A stretch of DNA of 64,000 bases from Dermatemys mawii (taxonomy: Eukaryota; Chordata; Testudines; Dermatemydidae): NCBI GenBank assembly GCA_007922305.1, contig ML677463.1:474656-538655 (forward strand), written 5' to 3'. Positions 15,661 through 27,703 of this stretch are shown here, piece by piece. How positions within the stretch are numbered: position 1 is the stretch's first letter; each line of letters begins with the position of its first letter. Under the pieces are notes generated by a model that was given only the letters and a program-made list of their open reading frames with translations, did not search any database and was not told the DNA's origin. A program made the position numbers and the translations under genes.

Positions 15661-18600
15661 ATGGCCGAAGTGACCTATGCAGATCTGAAGTTCATGACGC
15701 TGGAGCAGCCCAGGAACCAGGAGTCCCATGAAGCCAAAGCGAAAGGTAACAGAGTGGGGTAGATCGTCACAGGGTGAGCTTGATTACTTAGAACACAGCT
15801 CTCAATGTTGTCCCCCTGTGTGTGACACTGATGGGACCTCTCTTAGAAAACTGCATTCAGCTCCAGGGCCAGAATTCTGTTTACAAATTAGAGGGAAAGG
15901 AGCTGTACTGCTAAGAAGCTGGAGTGGCTGGTTTTCAGAAAAGAGTAGAAGAGCTAAGACTCATATTATCCCCTGATATACACACAAATGATCCCCCTGG
16001 AATCACCAGGACTGAAGACATTTGGGTGGCATGGGATGTAGAATTTGGTCCTCAGTATATATCTTTTAGCTAACCAATTAGTAATGAAGGAATAGGACTA
16101 ATAGCTACAACTATCTGAAGAGTGTATACATCAAGAATGCAAAGGACCTCTTTATTCAGGGGCAAAGGGGTCTAATTAGGCGTAATGGATGAAGTTAAGG
16201 AAAAAGGGACATTTTCAGGCTAGTTATTAGACATCAATTCTAGAGGTCAGTGAAATAGTCTTCCCAAGGGAAATGATGGATTATTATTGGGTTATTTAAA
16301 ATTGAATTGAACAAAACACTTCAGAATATTCTGTAGGAATCAATTCTGGATTGTCTCCCCCCCAACCCCACAACAGATGGAACAGATGGCTGGAAAAAGA
16401 CCCTTTGGCCTTTAAATTCAGATTCTGTGAAAATAATGCTGTGTAGCTTCACAACTGTGCTGTGTGTGTGCTTGATCCCTGTTCTGTAGGGTATGTACAG
16501 TTTTTAAAGTGCTTTGAAACCATTCAGGATTAAAGGTGCCAGGGCACAAAGAACGAGTCTAACAAAATTCCAACAGGATCTTAATTTATCAATTTACAAG
16601 ACTGAGGCACACTTTCCTGGGGGGATTATCTGTCAGTAGCCAATCTGGGCCCTACCCCATTACCAGCCCTCAGAAGGATCCCTGGATCTTAGATATAGTA
16701 AAATAAATAAAATAAATTTATAGTAAAATAAATAAAATAAAAGCACTGTGGAGTTCTTCCACTTAGGGTTGGGAACGGGGGATGGTTAATCCAGATGTTG
16801 GATTGTTTGGATCTCACAAGATTTCACAGGGTGCCTTCCGCATGGAATAGATACTCTAGCTGAGACTCTTCATCTCTGGTAAAAAATAATAATAATCAGA
16901 GATGTAAATGAGAGCTCAACTTATTGTGTGTGTTGGTGGTTATGCATCCATTGCTTATCTGTGTTTGCATATATATGTTTGTTTCCATATTGCTTGTATG
17001 TACTGTGACAGAGTCAGACCAGAAGGATATAGGAGAGTGCTGGAAGGCAGGTATATCAGCCTCAGGATGTGCAGGTCCCTGTTCCCTGGATAGCCAAACA
17101 AAGGCTACTCCAGGCCAATCAAGACACCTGGGGCCAATTAAGAACCTTCTAGAAAGGAGTAGAAACAGCTAGCCTAATTGGGACACCTGAAGCCAGTCAG
17201 GGACTGGCTGAATCCAGATAAAAACCTCCCAGTTAGTCAGGTGGGCTGTGGGTGTCAGGAGCTGTGGAAGGAGGTTATGCAGTTGGTGACACTGAGTGGT
17301 GGACAACATATCATACAGAAGGAAGGAGGCCCTGAGGTAAGGGTGAAGTGGAGTTTGAAGAAGCGGGGACTGCTGTGGGGAAGTAGCCCAGGGAATTGTA
17401 TTGTGTTTTGTGGATAAAAGGTCAGCCATCTTAGCTGATACTATTAGGGTCCCTGGGCTGGAGCCCAGAGTAGAGGGCGGGCCTGGGCTCCCCCTTTCTG
17501 CCTCTCCTAATTAGTCTCTGAGATTGGGAGACAATAGAGACTGTGCCAGGAAGGATAGCTTCTCCTCACTGGTTTGTGATGAAAATGGCTCAATAGGCTG
17601 TGACCTTGTCTCCAGAGAGAGAAGGGCCCCGTGGAGGGTCACAGTGAGCCACTGAGGCTAGTAAAAATCCGCCAGGAAACGCAGGATCCATGAAGATAAG
17701 GACAGAGCTTTGTCACAGTACCTATATATTTCCATGTATGTCTATGTTTGTGTACTCTATATGCATCATGTCTGTATTTATATGGCCAAGATTTTCAAAA
17801 GTGATTTTGAATGTCCATTTTTGGGGGTGCCCAATTTGAGACACCTTTAAAGGGGCCTGATTTTCAGAGGATGTGTGTTTCAGAGGTTAGTTTCTGAAAA
17901 TTAGGCTTCTTCAAAGTGTCTCAGGTTGGACACTCAAAAATGAAGGCACCCAAAATCACTAACCACAACTGAAAATCGTAGCCATGTTTTAGACATATGC
18001 ATATGTGTTTGGTAACAAATGCATACAATGGGGAGGGGGTTTTTTTCTTACATGTGTACATTTTCATGTCTATATGTTAGTCACTTACATCCTATTCTGT
18101 CCATCTCAATAATTTGAACCTATCCATACATATAAATACCACTGGCTATTTCTATCTCCATGGTCCATGCAGTCCTTGGCATCTGTCTCCTGAAAAGGGG
18201 GTCAATCAATAGCACAATTATTAGGGAAGTTTTTTAAAGTATTACTATGAACTGGACTGAACCCACCAATTCATTTCACATAGCTGCACAGCCATCAGAC
18301 AGGAATGACTTTCAGTCGCTGCTGACTTGGGGCTACGTATGAACTGGTAACCTACATGTGAAAGGATCCATATATTTGTCGTTTTTCCCCTCCTTTTCTT
18401 TGTCTCAGAATCCTCCACTCCATCTCCTTATTGGCGACTTGCAGCAGTGATTCTTGGGATCTTCTGCTTGGGTTTGCTGGTAACCACTGGGGTCCTGAGT
18501 GTGAAGTGTAAGTATCAGCAGGGAAGCTGGGCTAAGAATTCAGTGTGAACACTTAACATGTTTTGAAATAAACTAAGGAAAGGAAATGCAGTCTTGTTTT

Positions 18601-21600
18601 TCAGGCCCAGCTTGGGCATTAGGGGATCTGGAAACTTTTCCTTGCTGTGTGATCTTAGTCCAATCTCTCTGTGCCTCAGTTTCACAGTCTTTGGAGCAGA
18701 GATAATGCCCGTTTCAAATGCTTCCAGAGAGCTGGGGTGTGAGGCCTTATTTCCCTTTTATTCCATGACAGCTTACTTTGCTTAAGTGCCCTTGGTGAGG
18801 GACCTTGTCAAAGGCTTTCTGAAAATCTAAGTACACTATATCCACTGGATCCCCCTGGTCCATATGGTTATTGACCCCCTCAAAGAATTCTAGTAGATTG
18901 GTGAGGCATAATTTCCCTTTACAAAAAACACAGTGACTCTTCCCCAACAAATTATGTTCATCTATGTATCTGACAATTTTATTCTTTACTAGAGTTTCAA
19001 TCATTTGCCCAGTACTGAAGTCAGGCTTACTGGCCTGCAATTGTCAGGATCACCTCTGGAGCCCTTTTTGAAAACTGATGTCACATTAGCTACCATCCAG
19101 TCATCTGGTACAGAAGCTGATTTAAATGATAGGCTACAAACCACAGTTAGTAGTTCTGCAGTTTCACATTTGAGTTCCTTCAGAACTCTTGTGTGAATAC
19201 CATCTGGTCCTGGTGACTTATTACTGTTTAATTTATCAATTTGTTCCAAAACCTCCTCTAATGTCATCTCACTATGGGACAGTTCCTCAGATATATCACA
19301 GAAAAAGAAAGGCTTGGGTTTGGGAATTTCTCTCACATCCTCAGCCATGAAGACCAATGCAAAAAAATTCATTTAGTGTCTCTGCAATGGCCTTATCATC
19401 CTTGAGTGCTCCCTTTAGCTTCTTGATCATCCAGTGAACCCACACTAGTTGTTTAGCAGGCTTCCTGCTTCTGATGTACTTAATCTTTTTATTTTCTCTT
19501 ACTTTTTTTGCCTTCCTAATTATATTTTTATGTTTCACTTGCCAGAGTTTATGTTCCTTCTGTTTTCCTCACTAGGATTTAAGTTCCATGTTTTAACGGA
19601 TTCTTTTTGACTTTTTCTTGAACATATACTGTATACATTTACATACACTTCATATGCCAATATATAACATACTCTAATATTAAATGGAGCAATTTCATTT
19701 TAGTTGTTTTGTGAATTGAAGTCACTCAGGTTTCCCAGCTAGTGAGTGAATGGCACGAAAACCTTACCCAGAAAAGGGAAATTTTGGGAAATCTCACCCA
19801 GCAGCTGGAGTTTCTCCAAGTGCAGAACCTAAACCTTTCAGAGACTGTGCAGCAACTGGCAAGCTACAGAGGTAAGTTTTCTTTCTAGGGAGTGCTTGTG
19901 GAGCTGGGCAGGAAATGCTTATTTTCCATCCCACAAGAGCTTAAGAGAAAAACTTTTCTAGGAATGAAACACTGAAATCTGGAAAAATTTCTTGAAACAA
20001 ACTGAAAAAAAATTGGATCAGGTCAAATCAAAGCATTTTATTTTGATATCACCTTTTAAAAATTGTTGATAACCTTTTTAAAATATCAATTACTAAAATT
20101 TGAAAACAAAAAATTAAAGTCTTTATTTCGAAAATGTTAAAATGAATCATTCTGACAATTTCAAAACTTCTTTTCAAAAGATTTTGAATCCTCAGATTTC
20201 TCAAAACCAACCCTTTCCTGTGAAAAGTTTTGGTTTTGACAAATCAGCATTGTCCAAAGAAAAAACATTTTGTCAGAAAATTCCTGAGTGGCTCTACTTG
20301 TTGAATATATTGATCTCCTCATGGCAGCTTCTTTCTAGTATGTGGCAATGAAAACCTTAATGTGAGCATCACTGCTCTCTACTGGATGCGAGGATAACTC
20401 CTCAACTGTTTTAATAGACCCTTTGCTGGTGATTTTTCTATCCCTTATTCGGTATGGGTTTGGTCTTTTCATGAAGGAAGATCTGAGTTTGTCAGGTTTT
20501 CCATACACATATCGCAACCATCTACTCTCCATCTATCTCACTTTTATTTTACAATAGAAAAGAGAAGCAGGGGAGCAGACTGAACAAAAGTTTCTGTGAT
20601 AATCCCCTTTGTAATAGGCTGCCTCTAAAATGAACACAAAATAGCAGCAGTCTCCTGCACAGAAAATCAAAATAAATCAAATCATAAGAGTTCAATATTC
20701 CACATTGTTCCATCCTAATTGCCACCCAGCATGAAGTCCCGAGAAACTAGGGTATACACTGGCAACTATGACATTCCTAGTTAGCTATGGATTTGTAGCA
20801 ATATAAAATTGTGCTGTGAACTATAGGTGGATGAACCATTATGCAAAAAGAAACAACCACCCCAAAACAGGAACCAAGTTCCCCGAACCTTTTCTGGGCT
20901 CTCCAAATAGTCTTGGGTACTTTTTTCTTTAAACCCTTCCCCCCCACCAATAATAAGTCCTTATCCATTTGTAATCCAGAATTGGGCCTCCCAAAGTACC
21001 ACACGAGAAAGACTGTTTTCATTATGGTATTACCAGCCCAACCAGGTGCAGGAATTTTGCAGACTTATTTGGTTTGGAGGGGTCTGCATGAGGGTCAGAT
21101 AAATGATCCAATATTTTGATTGCTTCTTTCTGACTTCAGCACTGAACCAGAGTCTCAGTTTGGTTTTCAAGGGGAAATCAGCTAACAAAATGGCATGGCA
21201 GAAAGGAGTATACACAGTCACTAATAGTAAAGGCTTCGTCTTAAGGAATAGTGGGTCTGATTCTCTCCTGCTTTACTCCTTGTTCCTTCATCTACACTCG
21301 TACAAAAAGAGTGCAAAGTGGATATGAAATGCCACTCAATCAGAATGGTAGCACAAGTGTAAATGGCTTCATAGTGTCCAGGCCTAATGTGCAAGCCCAA
21401 AATTTTGAACAAGCAATAAAAAATCATAGAGCTACAAATAATATACATAATAATGGGACAACTATTCCGTTTGAGGGTAATTTTGAGGTTTCAGATGTTG
21501 TTTTTGTTTCACACTGGAACAAGAATAAAACCTTGTGAATGTTTCCACGAGAATGGAATTGTCTCAGTGTCCACGGTCAGGTCAAAACTTGAGCTTTTCA

Positions 21601-24100
21601 ATTAAGGAAGAGGTGACTACTGCCAGCCAGGTAGGATACTGATGTAGGAGACACAGCAGGTTTAATTCCCAGACTGATCTGGGATGAAAACTCTCCTATG
21701 AATTAGGTAGAGTAAGGGCTTAAACCTGGGTCTCCAGGTATTCCAGGCCAGTGCCCTAACTGCCAGCCTATACAGCACGAGGGACCTGGTTTCAAAAAAC
21801 CTTCCTAGCAAAAACATCGTTGAAACTGCTACATTTTCCCCAGACATGTCAGCTTTGACTAAGCAGCATATTTCAACAAAACTTTATTTAGTCTTACATG
21901 TTCCTACCAGCTCTAAGAAATTAAATAAGACACACACGCAGAGTAAATAGAAAACTCCCACAGTAGGCCTCTGCCCTAGTGTGTTTGCTGCCCAACCTGC
22001 CCAAAGTCTCTCAGGAGCAGCGTTCTCTCATACCCTTCTATAGGCATGGGTGCAAGTTGAAGGGGGAAGAGAGGCTGAAGTCACCCCTTTCTTCTCTGGG
22101 GAAGAGGTAGCTCTCTGTCACAAAGTCATTGTGCTGATGGATGTACTGACTCAGCTGAGACATAAAATGAGGTCCTCATTGCTTGTGTGCATTCAAGGTC
22201 TCATTTGTGAAAATAGAGATGTTAGGCCTGGTGGATCTAATCACATTCTAAATGGTTTAATATGACTAGAACTGTAGGAAGCTCTTCAATTTTGGTTTTT
22301 AACTGCTCAGCCAAACTCTTGATGATTTGGCTGACTCAGCTGCAGCCTTAACTATAGAGTGGATAATGCTGTTCCATAATACTGTTTGTGGAGTGATTTT
22401 GTGATTCTTTAGAGGGAAATCTCTAGACTGATAAGCATGGTCATGTGGTATTTTATTTTCAAGGCCACAGATGCAGCCTTTGCCCTGAGAACTGGCTTCA
22501 GCGTGGGGAGAACTGTTACTTCCTTTCTACCAACTGGAAAACTTGGCAAGAAAGCAAAGCTCTTTGCTCTTCCCTGGAGTCCAGATTTCTTAAGATAGAG
22601 AGTAAGGAAGAGCTGGTAATGATTCATTTTTCTATCTTACTTTAAGGGTATTTTTTTTATTTCTAAAGTTCAGCTGAGTGGAGGAGAAATCCAGGAGATG
22701 GTGGTCAGTCTCATATATATAGGAACATAGGCCAAATCCTTTTCTGGTGTAAATCAATGTAGTTCCACTGACCAGTGGATTATGCTGATATATATCTATC
22801 AAAGGATCCAGGCCATAGGACTTGCCCTACCAGATAAAAGCCGGCTGTTCCATGTACTTCCTTATCCCACCTCAAGCCAAACTTCAGTAGATCATTTAGC
22901 AGTTCTATTGGATACCCAGTCTCCAGACACATTGGAACAGACCGCTGGTCCTACACTTGGCTGGCTTTCCATCTCTTAGTCAGTCAAGCTTGTCATCCTT
23001 CTCCCTGACCTCCCAGATCAAAACATCCAGCTCCTCTCATTTCCGAGCTACTAGATAAAGCAGAATGTAATACATGAAAGCAAACCTGACTGGGAAGGCA
23101 AAGATGTTCACTGTGCGAGAAAAATCCTCCCAGACTCCCATTGGTGATCAGTTTAAACCCTGAAGCATGTGACTTCATTATTCTTATTTTGGCCAGCCTA
23201 ACTAGAACACCAGACAAAGCTCATCTCAACAGCTAAGACCTTTCACTTCCCTTGTGATGGCTGTATGCAGAGTTTGATGGAAAGAATTCTTCCAGGCCCA
23301 TTACATGATCCTGGAAAGCGCTGAGCCCACAGTTATTGAGGGCATTCAGCATGTCACCTTTCCTGGCCTATGAAATAGAAGTAGTTGCTGGGCCTGGAAA
23401 ACCCAAGGCAGATTTCCTTGCAGAACAAGCCTCTGTTATAAGCACCTGAAACCAATGAGTTCTCTTTCTCTCTGTGCCTCTCACTCTTAGAAGCTCTGAT
23501 TGGCCGTGGAGGGGATATGATTCAGAGTTTTGCTTATGTCTCCATACAGGGTTTCATAATAAGATCAGCACAGTCTTACAGTTCCTATTCTTTCTGGATT
23601 GCCTTATCCCGTAAATATGCTGATGGGCCCTGGTTATGGGAGGATGGCACATCTTTCTCCACTGACCTGTAAGTCTCTGCATGACTATAAACTGTTCAAT
23701 TTCTAGGTATGAAGAAGGAAAACGTGATCCTTAATTATGGACTCACTCACTCACTTCCCCATCCTCCTAGTCCTCCATCACTCACATGCTCACCAGAAAC
23801 AGACAGACTGTACTTGACAGTTGACTTACCTTAATGACTTCTACTTAAAGTTCAAAGGGGGGCGGGGGCAGGGACTGGCTGGGCTTATATAAGGTTGATT
23901 AGTGATTTTTACCACATGAAACTGGCTGCAGCTGGTTGTAAACTCTGACTTTCTATTCCAGGTTTCATATCCCAGAAGCTAGTTCCAGTCTTTACCCGAT
24001 CTGTGTGTCAATTCAAGGGGCAAATGTTAACGTTGCACAGTGTGGGTCATACAAGTTCTGCATTTGTGAGAAAATGGCTAATCCAGTGGGGACTGCCTGA
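15661..24100 (+). CDS. ITIM-bearing C-type lectin-like receptor (OLR1/CLEC12-like), complete
   Basis: Six exons: 15661-15745, 18409-18507, 19722-19871, 22464-22615, 23550-23668 and 23962-24100. Phases 1,1,1,0,2 agree and total 744 bases, 247 residues. This is a type II membrane protein. The cytoplasmic tail (1-38) carries VTYADL at 4-9, which fits the ITIM pattern for SHP phosphatase recruitment. The membrane span is about 39-60. The stalk (62-112) has NxT/S sites at Asn75, 85 and 99. The lectin-like domain (115-240) has CPENW, NCYF, FWIALS, WLWEDG and CEKMANPV. Calcium-binding EPN/WND triads are absent, so calcium-dependent sugar binding is unlikely. Tail and C terminus resemble CLEC12A/B; stalk, WLWEDG and position beside TMEM52B resemble OLR1, so the exact orthologue is unsettled. 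The usual Trp before the last Ile-Cys is Cys235. The ligand is unknown. Confidence 0.93.
17004..17717 (+). mobile_element. Solo LTR in intron 1 of the lectin gene
   Basis: Begins TGTGACAGAGTCAGACC and ends GAGCTTTGTCACA, i.e. TG...CA with short inverted ends. It is flanked by the direct repeat GTAC at 17000-17003 and 17718-17721. No internal gag/pol/env sequence is present, so it is a solo LTR of an old endogenous retroelement. The strand is a guess. Confidence 0.75.
17780..17992. repeat. Inverted-repeat element
   Basis: Left end ATGGCCAAGATTTTCAAAAG and right end GAAAATCGTAGCCAT are approximate inverted repeats, and the interior (GTGCCCAATTTGAGACACC...GAAGCTTAATTTT-like) is also partly palindromic. 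Related sequence lies at 57390-57750. Confidence 0.5.
18610..18720 (+). repeat. MIR SINE fragment in intron 2
   Basis: GTGTGATCTTAGTCCAATC, TCTCTGTGCCTCAGTTTC and AGAGATAATGCCCGTTTC match the MIR core. Confidence 0.7.
18785..19570 (-). mobile_element. CR1 LINE reverse transcriptase remnant in intron 2
   Basis: The minus strand encodes decayed CR1 ORF2 pieces in several frames: KKLKGALKDDKAIAETLNEFF, then NKSPGPDGIHTRVLKEL and CRPVSLTSVLGK, then KPDFSTGQMIETLVKNK and VYLDFQKAFDKVPH (RT finger/palm segments). Frameshifts separate the pieces and the YxDD region is missing, so it is a dead fragment antisense to the lectin gene. Confidence 0.85.
21240..22440. other. Intron 3 of the lectin gene
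   Basis: No extra lectin exon found. A tRNA-like or SINE-like piece with GGTTTAATTCCC occurs near 21660. A chance CIQGLICEN frame near 22190-22215 was considered and not accepted. Confidence 0.35.
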
Positions 24101-24491
24101 CTGGGCTAATCAGACAGACCAGGGGGTGCAGATCTCCAGAGAAAGACACATCCTGAGATGCTGCTATATGGAGTCGTCTCTATCCCTGGGATTTGTGACA
24201 AAGAAAAGACAGTTCACAGTCTGAGCTCACTTGTCAAGGTTAATTTTTCAGCTCACCGAAGATATACTTTATCATCTTCCGGCACACACTGGCCAGTCCT
24301 TTAGATTCACCCTGGAGCCTTCCTCCAGAAGCTCCTTTCCAGCTCTTCTTCATTCAATCTCACACTCTCCTGTTTCTCACTGAGCCCCACCAGAGTCTAG
24401 TCTCAATGCCTGCCCTGTGCTGATGCCTGCTCGGAGAAGGAGTAACTGGCATGACCATATTACAAAATAAGGTAGAAAACGATAGGGAAAG
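24101..24491. other. Downstream of the lectin gene
   Basis: Probable 3' UTR. I found no clear AATAAA between the stop codon and the hAT element starting at 24500. Confidence 0.35.
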
Positions 24492-24499
24492 ATATAGAG

Positions 24500-25299
24500 C
24501 AGGGGTGGGCAAACTTTTTGGCCCGAGGGCCACATTAAGTCTACAAAATTATATGGAGGGCCAGGTACAGGAAGGCGCCCCCCCAATTTGGCCCCTCCGA
24601 CTTCTGGCCCTAAGCTGGCCCCTCCCACTTCCCACCCCCTGACTGCCCTCTCAGACTCTCCATCCAATCCCCTCCCATCCCGACTGTCCCTTCCAGAGAT
24701 CCCTAACCACCCCCCAGAACCTCACCCAGTTGCTCTGCTCCCTGTCCCCGACTGCTCCAACCCCTATCCACCCTCCCACTCCACCCCTATACACCCTCCC
24801 ACCCCCTAACCACCACCCCAGAACCCCATCACCTATCCAACCCACCCTGCTCCCTGACTGCCCCCTCCAGACTACCCCCCCAAGCACCACCCTGGAACCC
24901 CCCAATCCCCCTCCGCCCCCTTACCATGAGTGCTGGCCTGGCTCTCGGGAAAGAGGGGGAACACACAGCCCTGGCCCCTGAGAGTGCTGCCCCCGCGGCA
25001 TGGCTCCGGGGGAGGGGTTGAAGGCGCAGCCCCAGCCGGCCACTGGAGTGCCGCCCCCACGGCGCTGCTCCAGGAGAGGGGCTCAGCGTGCCGCCCACGT
25101 GGCGCAGCTCCGGGGAGGGGCTGAGGACACAGCCCCGGCCCCCGGAGTGCTGCCCACATGGCGCGGCTCAGGGGAAGGGGGAGCACGCAGCCCCAGCCAC
25201 AGCGCTACGCGGTGCGGCTCCGGGGGAGGGGCAGGGGCAGCCTCACTGGCCAGGGGGCTGGATGGGACGGTCCCGCGGGCCGTAGTTTGCCCACCCCTG
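24500..25299. mobile_element. Non-autonomous hAT element, 800 bp
   Basis: Terminal inverted repeats CAGGGGTGGGCAAACT and AGTTTGCCCACCCCTG. Perfect 8-bp target duplication ATATAGAG at 24492-24499 and 25300-25307. The interior is very GC-rich, C-rich on this strand in the first half, then built of repeated CCCGGAGTGCTGCCC / GGCGCGGCTC-like units. The several overlapping open frames are composition artefacts. Confidence 0.92.
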
Positions 25300-25307
25300 A
25301 TATAGAG

Positions 25308-26949
25308 ATATGCGATATGTAGAGAACCTGAAACACAGAAGGTGAGAAGGTCCCCCAGTGCTTCCTGCTGATACCCCAAAGGATCAGTTTGTAAGAGGCC
25401 CAGTCAATTTCTGTGGAGTGCAAGCTTTCATCTGAAACAAAACTAAGGGAAAGAGTTTCCAAGCAAAGTAACTTCAGTGAGAGCAGAGTTGGGCCAACCC
25501 TGAGTTCTCCTGGACTTAAAAATAAAAACACTCCATGCGTACTCAGTGTCGTCAACTCTCATGAGTTTATTGTGAGTCTGGCAATATTTGATATTGGCCC
25601 TGCCCACTGGAATCAAGCGATTACAACAGAATCTCAGCTTTAATTTTAAAAAAAGAGTAAGTTTCTAGCCCTCATGATTACAGAGAAAAGCTTGAAAACA
25701 TGACCAGAGTTTACTATAGAGGCTTAGAAACAAGAAAGCATATACAAGGAACCCAAAATTTATTTTAAAAAATCTCATGGTTTTTGAGGCGTGACTCGTG
25801 ACTTTTGAATGTCTGGGGTAGACAATACCAGTACTAATGAGCTATTTTTGTACTGCTTTGGGTGATTACAGAAGAACTGCAGTATCCCTGCAGGGCAATT
25901 TCCTTGGTGTGCATCAGGCTTCCTTAATTACTTCCTCAAATTCCATTTTCCAGTCTATGTACTATGAGTTTTATAACTTGTATAAACACTGATGGTGGTA
26001 ATTGGTGTAATGAGTGCTTCTTAGACAGCCACTGTGCGTAATGCCCTCAAGGATCAGAAATCTGTACGCAGAGAGCCTTTGGCTGTGGTAAGTCCTATCA
26101 CTGCAGAGCCCTTCTGTGTGGCCCACAGACATCTGTAGCTCTTTGAGAGGCTGAATGGGCAGAGGTGAGACAGAGCCATGTATTTCTTATCTCCATGGCC
26201 CTGACCAACTCCAAAGCTGCTTGGAAACACCCACAAGAATGAATTAGATGCTGTCACCAGGAATTCTCGCTAGTTGCCCATGGATATATTTAATACCCTT
26301 CTGATGTACCCAGTGAAAACTAAGAGCTGAGGTCAGGGGAGAAAATTTAGGGTCACTCTACTATTGTACCTTGCCGTAGAAACAAAGAAGGTTGTGCTCT
26401 TCCTCGGAAGTGCTGTCTCAGACTGGCTGGTAAGGGACATAGTGGGCCCAGAAGGCGAATGAGGTACTGTTACAAGCAGAGGCTTTTCTAATGTCCAGTA
26501 TTTTATGCTGTGATGAAAAAAGGGGTAGTTTCCTTCCATAGCAGGAGTGGGAACCCTTATAGGGACTGATGTTCTAGCACACAGAGGACAGGGAAGTCTG
26601 AAGTGGCTGATGTTAAAGCCCTGTGATGGGCACCATGTCATTGCAGAGGGAAAGGGACACAAATGGGACAGGGATGGAACCAGAGCAGGGAAGAAGGGGC
26701 ATGGGGGCCGGTGTGCTGGACTGAGGAAGGAGCCAAAAACACAGGCTGGATTTAGTGGTCAGAATGAGCCAGTGCTTACTTAGAGAGGCTGACGTGAGGG
26801 ACTGAATTATGGGAGAAAACAGTGAGGGGTGCTGGTGTTAAGGCCCAGAGCTGAAGATGAGACAGTGAGGGAGGTGAGGCCTATGGCTGGGAAGGAGAGA
26901 GTGAGGACTTGCAATTACAGGCTGGGGCTGAGAAGAAAACTTTGTTACT
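25308..26949. other. Intergenic, no gene recognised
   Basis: No domain-like exon on either strand. G/A-rich sequence dominates from about 26540 to 26940. Confidence 0.4.
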
Positions 26950-27695
26950 TAGGGTTGCCAGGAGTCTGGTTTTTCGACCGGAGCGTCCGGTCGAAAAGAG
27001 ACCCTGGAGGCTCCAGTCAGCACAGCTGACTGGGCCGTTAAAAGTCTGTTCTGGAGCGCAGTGGGGCTAAGGCAGGCTGCCTGCCTGCCCTGGCTCTGCA
27101 TCTCCCCAGAATCAGCCGGCATGTCCAGCCCCTAGGTGCAGGGGCAATCAGGGAAGTTCTGCGTGTTGCCCCCAAGAACTGCTGCCCCTGGGAACCACAG
27201 ACAATGGGAGCTGTGGGGAAGATGCAGGCAGCACACACCATGCAGAGCGGCCTAGGGCCAGACGTGCTGGCTCCATCTGGGAGCAGCGCAGAGCCAGGGC
27301 AGGCAGGGAGCCTGCCTCAGCCCCTTTGTGCTGCCAACTGGGAGCCACCAGAGATTAAGCACTGCCTGGCCAGTGCCCACACCCCGAACTCCCTGCCCCA
27401 GGTTGGAACCCCCTCCCAGAGCCGACAACCCCTCCTGCATCCCAACCCCCTTCCCCAGCCCTGAGCCCCCTCCTGCACCCCAAACCCCTCATCCCCAGAC
27501 CCACCCCAGAGACTGCATCCGAAGTCAGAGCCCTCACCCCTTCCTTCACCCCAACTCCTGACCAGTGAAAATGAGTGAGGGTGGGGTAGAGCGCGCAATG
27601 GAGGGAGGCAGGCTGGAGTGAGTGGGGGCGGGGCCTCAGGGAAGGGGCAGGACAAGGGTATTTGGTTTTGTGCAATTAGAAAGTTGGCAACCCTC
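26950..27695. mobile_element. hAT-like non-autonomous element
   Basis: Ends TAGGGTTGCCAGGAG and TTGGCAACCCT(C) are inverted repeats. Flanks TTGTTACT (26942-26949) and CTGTTAAT (27696-27703) match at 6 of 8. Near its left end, TTTTTCGACCGGAGCG and TCCGGTCGAAAA form a hairpin. Interior long frames are C-rich artefacts. Confidence 0.7.
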
Positions 27696-27703
27696 CTGTT
27701 AAT

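Noticed and set aside
22190..22220. CIQGLICEN frame in intron 3 as an alternative last lectin exon
   Set aside because: Lies before the domain exons, lacks an acceptor in phase, and the cysteine spacing is wrong.
24372..25555. Many overlapping frames on both strands
   Set aside because: All fall in the C-rich hAT at 24500-25299.
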